DNA from: Kurthia zopfii
Lineage (GTDB): Bacteria > Bacillota > Bacilli > Bacillales_A > Planococcaceae
NCBI RefSeq assembly: GCF_003143955.1
Contig: NZ_QFVS01000018.1
Span: 1 to 56,090, forward strand
Direction of reading: 5' to 3'
Length of the DNA stretch: 56,090 nucleotides
In this document: positions 54,291 through 56,090 of the stretch, piece after piece
How positions within the stretch are numbered: position 1 is the stretch's first letter
Layout: the number at the start of each line of letters is the position of its first letter
Program-made: the position numbers and the translations under genes
The notes under the pieces: generated by a model
The model's input: only the letters and a program-made list of their open reading frames with translations
The model's database searches: none
What the model was told of the DNA's origin: nothing

Positions 54291-54305
54291 TTGTAATCGC
54301 TTACA
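54291..54305. promoter_or_regulatory. CcpA cre-like site upstream of rocF
   Basis: TTGTAATCGCTTACA fits the consensus WTGNAANCGNWNNCW at all fixed positions, 29-43 bp from the rocF start. Suggests carbon catabolite control of arginine degradation. Confidence 0.6.
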
Positions 54306-54369
54306 CACACATGGTTCAACCAGACATTTATTCGCATAATTATACAAAAATAGCTATTTCAAACGAAAA

Positions 54370-54411
54370 AGAAACCGCTTAGCGAATATTTCAGCTAAAC
54401 GGTTTCTTTTA
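54370..54411 (-). terminator. Terminator between rocF region and the small LEA-like gene
   Basis: GAAACCGCTTAGC pairs with GCTAAACGGTTTC (one G-T/A-C mismatch) over a 10-nt loop with A and T runs on both sides; it ends the 54417 gene on the minus strand. Confidence 0.8.
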
Positions 54412-54416
54412 TTAGA

Positions 54417-54608
54417 TTATTGATCGCTAAAATGATCTTTCAAATCATTCTTTTTTTCTTTTGCATCCGTCTTTAAATCAGCAGCTTTCTCCTCTGTTCT
54501 ATGTTTTATTTCATTTGCAGAGTTACTTGCTTTATCCTTTAAGACATCTAGTTTATCTTTCCCTTGTTCTACTACATCTTTTAGTTTGTCTGAAAATTCA
54601 TTTCCCAT
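54417..54608 (-). CDS. Small LEA/CsbD-like stress protein
   Basis: 63 residues from the ATG 54608, which follows AAGGAGG; an apparent 77-residue frame starts upstream of this RBS. Highly charged, no cysteine or aromatic core, with repeated amphipathic 11-mer pattern (KLKDVVEQGKDKLDVLKDKA, then EEKAADLKTDAKEKK). Resembles hydrophilic late-embryogenesis-abundant or YtxH/CsbD-like proteins induced by stress. Function inferred. Confidence 0.65.
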   Translation of the reverse strand: MGNEFSDKLKDVVEQGKDKLDVLKDKASNSANEIKHRTEEKAADLKTDAKEKKNDLKDHFSDQ

Positions 54609-54672
54609 TTTTATAGCCTCCTTAATGTTACTACTTATACTTTTACCCACTATTTATAGAATTAAACATAAA

Positions 54673-54704
54673 AAAAACCTTCTCTTTTATAAGAGAAGGT
54701 TTTA
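54673..54704 (-). terminator. Terminator of the tRNA cluster
   Basis: AACCTTCTCTT pairs with AAGAGAAGGTT with a short loop, then eight T on the minus strand, right after tRNA-Lys. Confidence 0.85.
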
Positions 54705-54714
54705 TAAACCTTGA

Positions 54715-54787
54715 TGAGTCATGCAGGATTCGAACCTGCGACCCTCTGATTAAAAGTCAGATGCTCTACCAACTGAGCTAATGACTC
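54715..54787 (-). tRNA. tRNA-Lys (UUU)
   Basis: Minus strand GAGTCATTAGCTCAG...; the anticodon loop ACTTTTAAT gives UUU. Acceptor GAGTCAT/ATGACTC. The CCA end is not encoded. Confidence 0.97.
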
Positions 54788-54807
54788 AAGATAAAATATT
54801 GAAAAAA

Positions 54808-54882
54808 TGGCTGGGGAACCTGGATTCGAACCAGGGCATGACGGAATCAAAATCCGTTGCCTTACCGCTTGGCTATACCCCA
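54808..54882 (-). tRNA. tRNA-Gln (UUG)
   Basis: Minus strand TGGGGTATAGCCAAGC..., anticodon loop ATTTTGAT gives UUG. CCA encoded. One T-T mismatch in the acceptor stem. Confidence 0.97.
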
Positions 54883-54910
54883 ACAATGGAAATGATATGA
54901 AAATTTAAAA

Positions 54911-54994
54911 TGGTGGAGGGGGGCAGATTCGAACTGCCGAACCCGAAGGAGCGGATTTACAGTCCGCCGCGTTTAGCCACTTCGCTACCCCTCC
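54911..54994 (-). tRNA. tRNA-Tyr (GUA)
   Basis: Minus strand GGAGGGGTAGCGAAGTG..., long variable arm, anticodon in ACTGTAAAT gives GUA. CCA encoded. Confidence 0.97.
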
Positions 54995-55019
54995 GACACA
55001 AAAAATTATATATAATATA

Positions 55020-55095
55020 TGGTGGAGGATGACGGGATCGAACCGCCGACCCCCTGCTTGTAAGGCAGGTGCTCTCCCAGCTGAGCTAATCCTCC
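55020..55095 (-). tRNA. tRNA-Val (UAC)
   Basis: Minus strand GGAGGATTAGCTCAGC..., anticodon in CCTTACAAG gives UAC. CCA encoded. Confidence 0.97.
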
Positions 55096-55106
55096 GAATA
55101 TATGAA

Positions 55107-55181
55107 TGGTGACCCCTACGGGATTCGAACCCGTGTTACCGCCGTGAAAGGGCGGTGTCTTAACCGCTTGACCAAGGGGCC
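55107..55181 (-). tRNA. tRNA-Glu (UUC)
   Basis: Minus strand GGCCCCTTGGTCAAGCGG..., anticodon in CCTTTCACG gives UUC. CCA encoded. Confidence 0.97.
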
Positions 55182-55287
55182 ATCAAATAAAATTTAAGTT
55201 AATGTCTTAACAAGACAAGAATTATAATATCATGTTTTTTAAAACGATGCAAGTGTTTTTTTGAAATAACTTAAAAGATTTCTTTTA

Positions 55288-55360
55288 AGCTTCCAACCGG
55301 GCTCGAACCGGTGACCTCTTCCTTACCATGGAAGCACTCTACCTGCTGAGCTATGGAAGC
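55288..55360 (-). tRNA. tRNA-Thr (GGU)
   Basis: Minus strand GCTTCCATAGCTCAGC..., anticodon loop ATGGTAA gives GGU. The CCA end is not encoded. A gap of about 105 bp separates it from tRNA-Glu. Confidence 0.95.
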
Positions 55361-55376
55361 ATAAGACATAAAAAAA

Positions 55377-55453
55377 TGGCTCCGTTGGCAGGACTCGAAC
55401 CTGCGACCCTCTGATTAACAGTCAGATGCTGCTACCAACTGAGCTACAACGGA
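55377..55453 (-). tRNA. tRNA-Asn (GUU)
   Basis: Minus strand TCCGTTGTAGCTCAGTTG..., anticodon in ACTGTTAAT gives GUU. CCA encoded. First tRNA after the rRNA genes. The 343-bp stretch to 5S rRNA (55454-55796) holds the 5S terminator and a weak AGCCCT/AGGGCT hairpin but no gene. Confidence 0.97.
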
Positions 55454-55761
55454 ACAATTATTATTAAAATCTAATGCGTTATCCTTAACACATATATTAT
55501 TATAACAAAATACGAAAAATATGCAATATGTTTTTTGAATATTTATTTAAAAATCCTGTATTTTTGATAGTATTATTCAATTTTTATAGGGATATTGAAA
55601 CAGGGCTTAATGGTATTTCACTATATCATAAGTCTTGTGTTGTTTAATACTCTCTAAAGCCCTTCTAAGCGTATCTGAGAGGTGCTAGAGGGCTTCGAGT
55701 ATGACAATTAAGATCTAATTCTACTAGTATTCCAGCTAACGCGTTCCATAAAAATGCATAA

Positions 55762-55790
55762 AAAAAGAACCACTCTACAAGTGGTTCTTC
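55762..55790 (-). terminator. Terminator after 5S rRNA
   Basis: GAACCACT pairs with AGTGGTTC over a 5-nt loop, then seven T on the minus strand. The tRNA cluster beyond it therefore needs its own promoter or read-through. Confidence 0.85.
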
Positions 55791-55796
55791 GTTTGC

Positions 55797-55910
55797 GTAG
55801 CAATGTCCTACTCTCACAGGAGGAAACCTCCAACTACCATCGGCGCTAAAGAGCTTAACTTCCGTGTTCGACATGGGAACGGGTGTGACCTCTTTGCCAT
55901 CATCACTACA
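55797..55910 (-). rRNA. rrf: 5S ribosomal RNA
   Basis: Minus strand: the core GAGGTCACACCCGTTCCCAT, CGAACACGGAAGTTAAGCTC and GCGCCGATGGTAGT is unmistakable. The ends GTAGTGATG and CATTGCTAC pair completely (helix I). About 114 nt. The frame on this strand is not a gene. Confidence 0.97.
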
Positions 55911-55978
55911 CTTCTTTGAAAGAAGTTTGTTCTTTCAAAACTGGATAAACGGTTCATTGATAATTTTTGTAACAATTG

Positions 55979-56090
55979 TGGTTAAGTCCTCGATCTATTA
56001 GTATTCGTCAGCTCCATATGTCACCATACTTCCACCTCGAACCTATCTACCTTGTCGTCTTCAAGGGATCTTACTTACTTGCGTAATGGG
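55979..56090 (-). rRNA. rrl: 23S ribosomal RNA, 3' end (partial)
   Basis: Minus strand ends GAATACTAATAGATCGAGGA then CTTAACC, the standard 23S 3' terminus; the gene runs off the right edge. The spacer before 5S contains the common GTTTATCCAGTTTTGAAAGA processing region. Confidence 0.97.

Noticed and set aside
54609-54650. N-terminal extension of the LEA-like protein
   Set aside because: The AAGGAGG ribosome binding site lies within this stretch, so the start is at 54608.
55665-55874. 69-codon frame over the 5S rRNA
   Set aside because: It lies on the 5S gene and its terminator; no RBS, no family.

Overview
The window is low-GC Gram-positive chromosome. The order rocF, sigW, rsiW, cdaA, cdaR, glmM, glmS, the glmS ribozyme, AGGAGG-type ribosome binding sites and a YvgK-type molybdate regulator all point to Bacillales, perhaps Planococcaceae; the family is inference. 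No species is assigned.

Layout. (1) 1-2.9 kb: a possible IS200/IS605 right end at the left edge, a two-gene small multidrug resistance (SMR) pump with a divergent TetR regulator and two matching operators, and an orphan MalK-type ABC ATPase. (2) 3.1-19.1 kb: a molybdenum and formate region. It holds a molybdate-type regulator, modA and modB without modC, a molybdenum-cofactor operon on the minus strand (moeB, moeA, mobB, moaE, moaD) and a short one on the plus strand (moaB, mobA, moaC), a formate/nitrite channel, moaA, fdhD, a DUF2294 gene, and fdhA with a DUF1641 gene and an Mrp/ApbC P-loop ATPase. Together they import molybdate, build bis-MGD, sulfurate it (FdhD) and load a cysteine-type cytoplasmic formate dehydrogenase. 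(3) 19.2-24 kb: a Dph6-like ATPase, small unknown genes and a three-gene ABC exporter.

(4) 24-46.1 kb: a layered Tn7-like island immediately downstream of glmS. An intact element (33735-46112) carries tnsA, tnsB, tnsC, an unknown gene, tnsD, tnsE and a three-gene DUF262 / DUF3696-ATPase / unknown operon. Beyond its right end lies an older layer (right end at 25096) carrying a type I restriction-modification system with an extra half-size HsdS and a two-gene CBASS-like pair (SLATT membrane protein and CD-NTase with AGS-C sensor). Beyond that lie fossils: a broken tnsA start, an isolated DUF2247-like gene, an IS6-type inverted repeat and a diverged left-end hairpin. Both right ends are preceded by TCTAA, and TCTAA also follows the left end 24 nt after the glmS stop codon, so the 5-bp target duplication is visible. 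Each junction also carries part or all of one hairpin, CCCCTTTAGATT-loop-AATCTAAAGGGG, which the intact element carries just upstream of tnsA. This suggests a way in which the attachment site is rebuilt between successive insertions.

(5) 46.1-56.1 kb: core genome on the minus strand: glmS with its ribozyme, glmM, cdaR, cdaA, rsiW, sigW with an autoregulatory-type promoter, rocF with a cre-like site, a small LEA-like protein, seven tRNA genes, 5S rRNA and the 3' end of 23S rRNA. No CRISPR array was found. The best candidates for undescribed biology are the DUF262/ATPase/unknown operon, the unknown gene inside the tns operon, and the hairpin-based regeneration of the attachment site.
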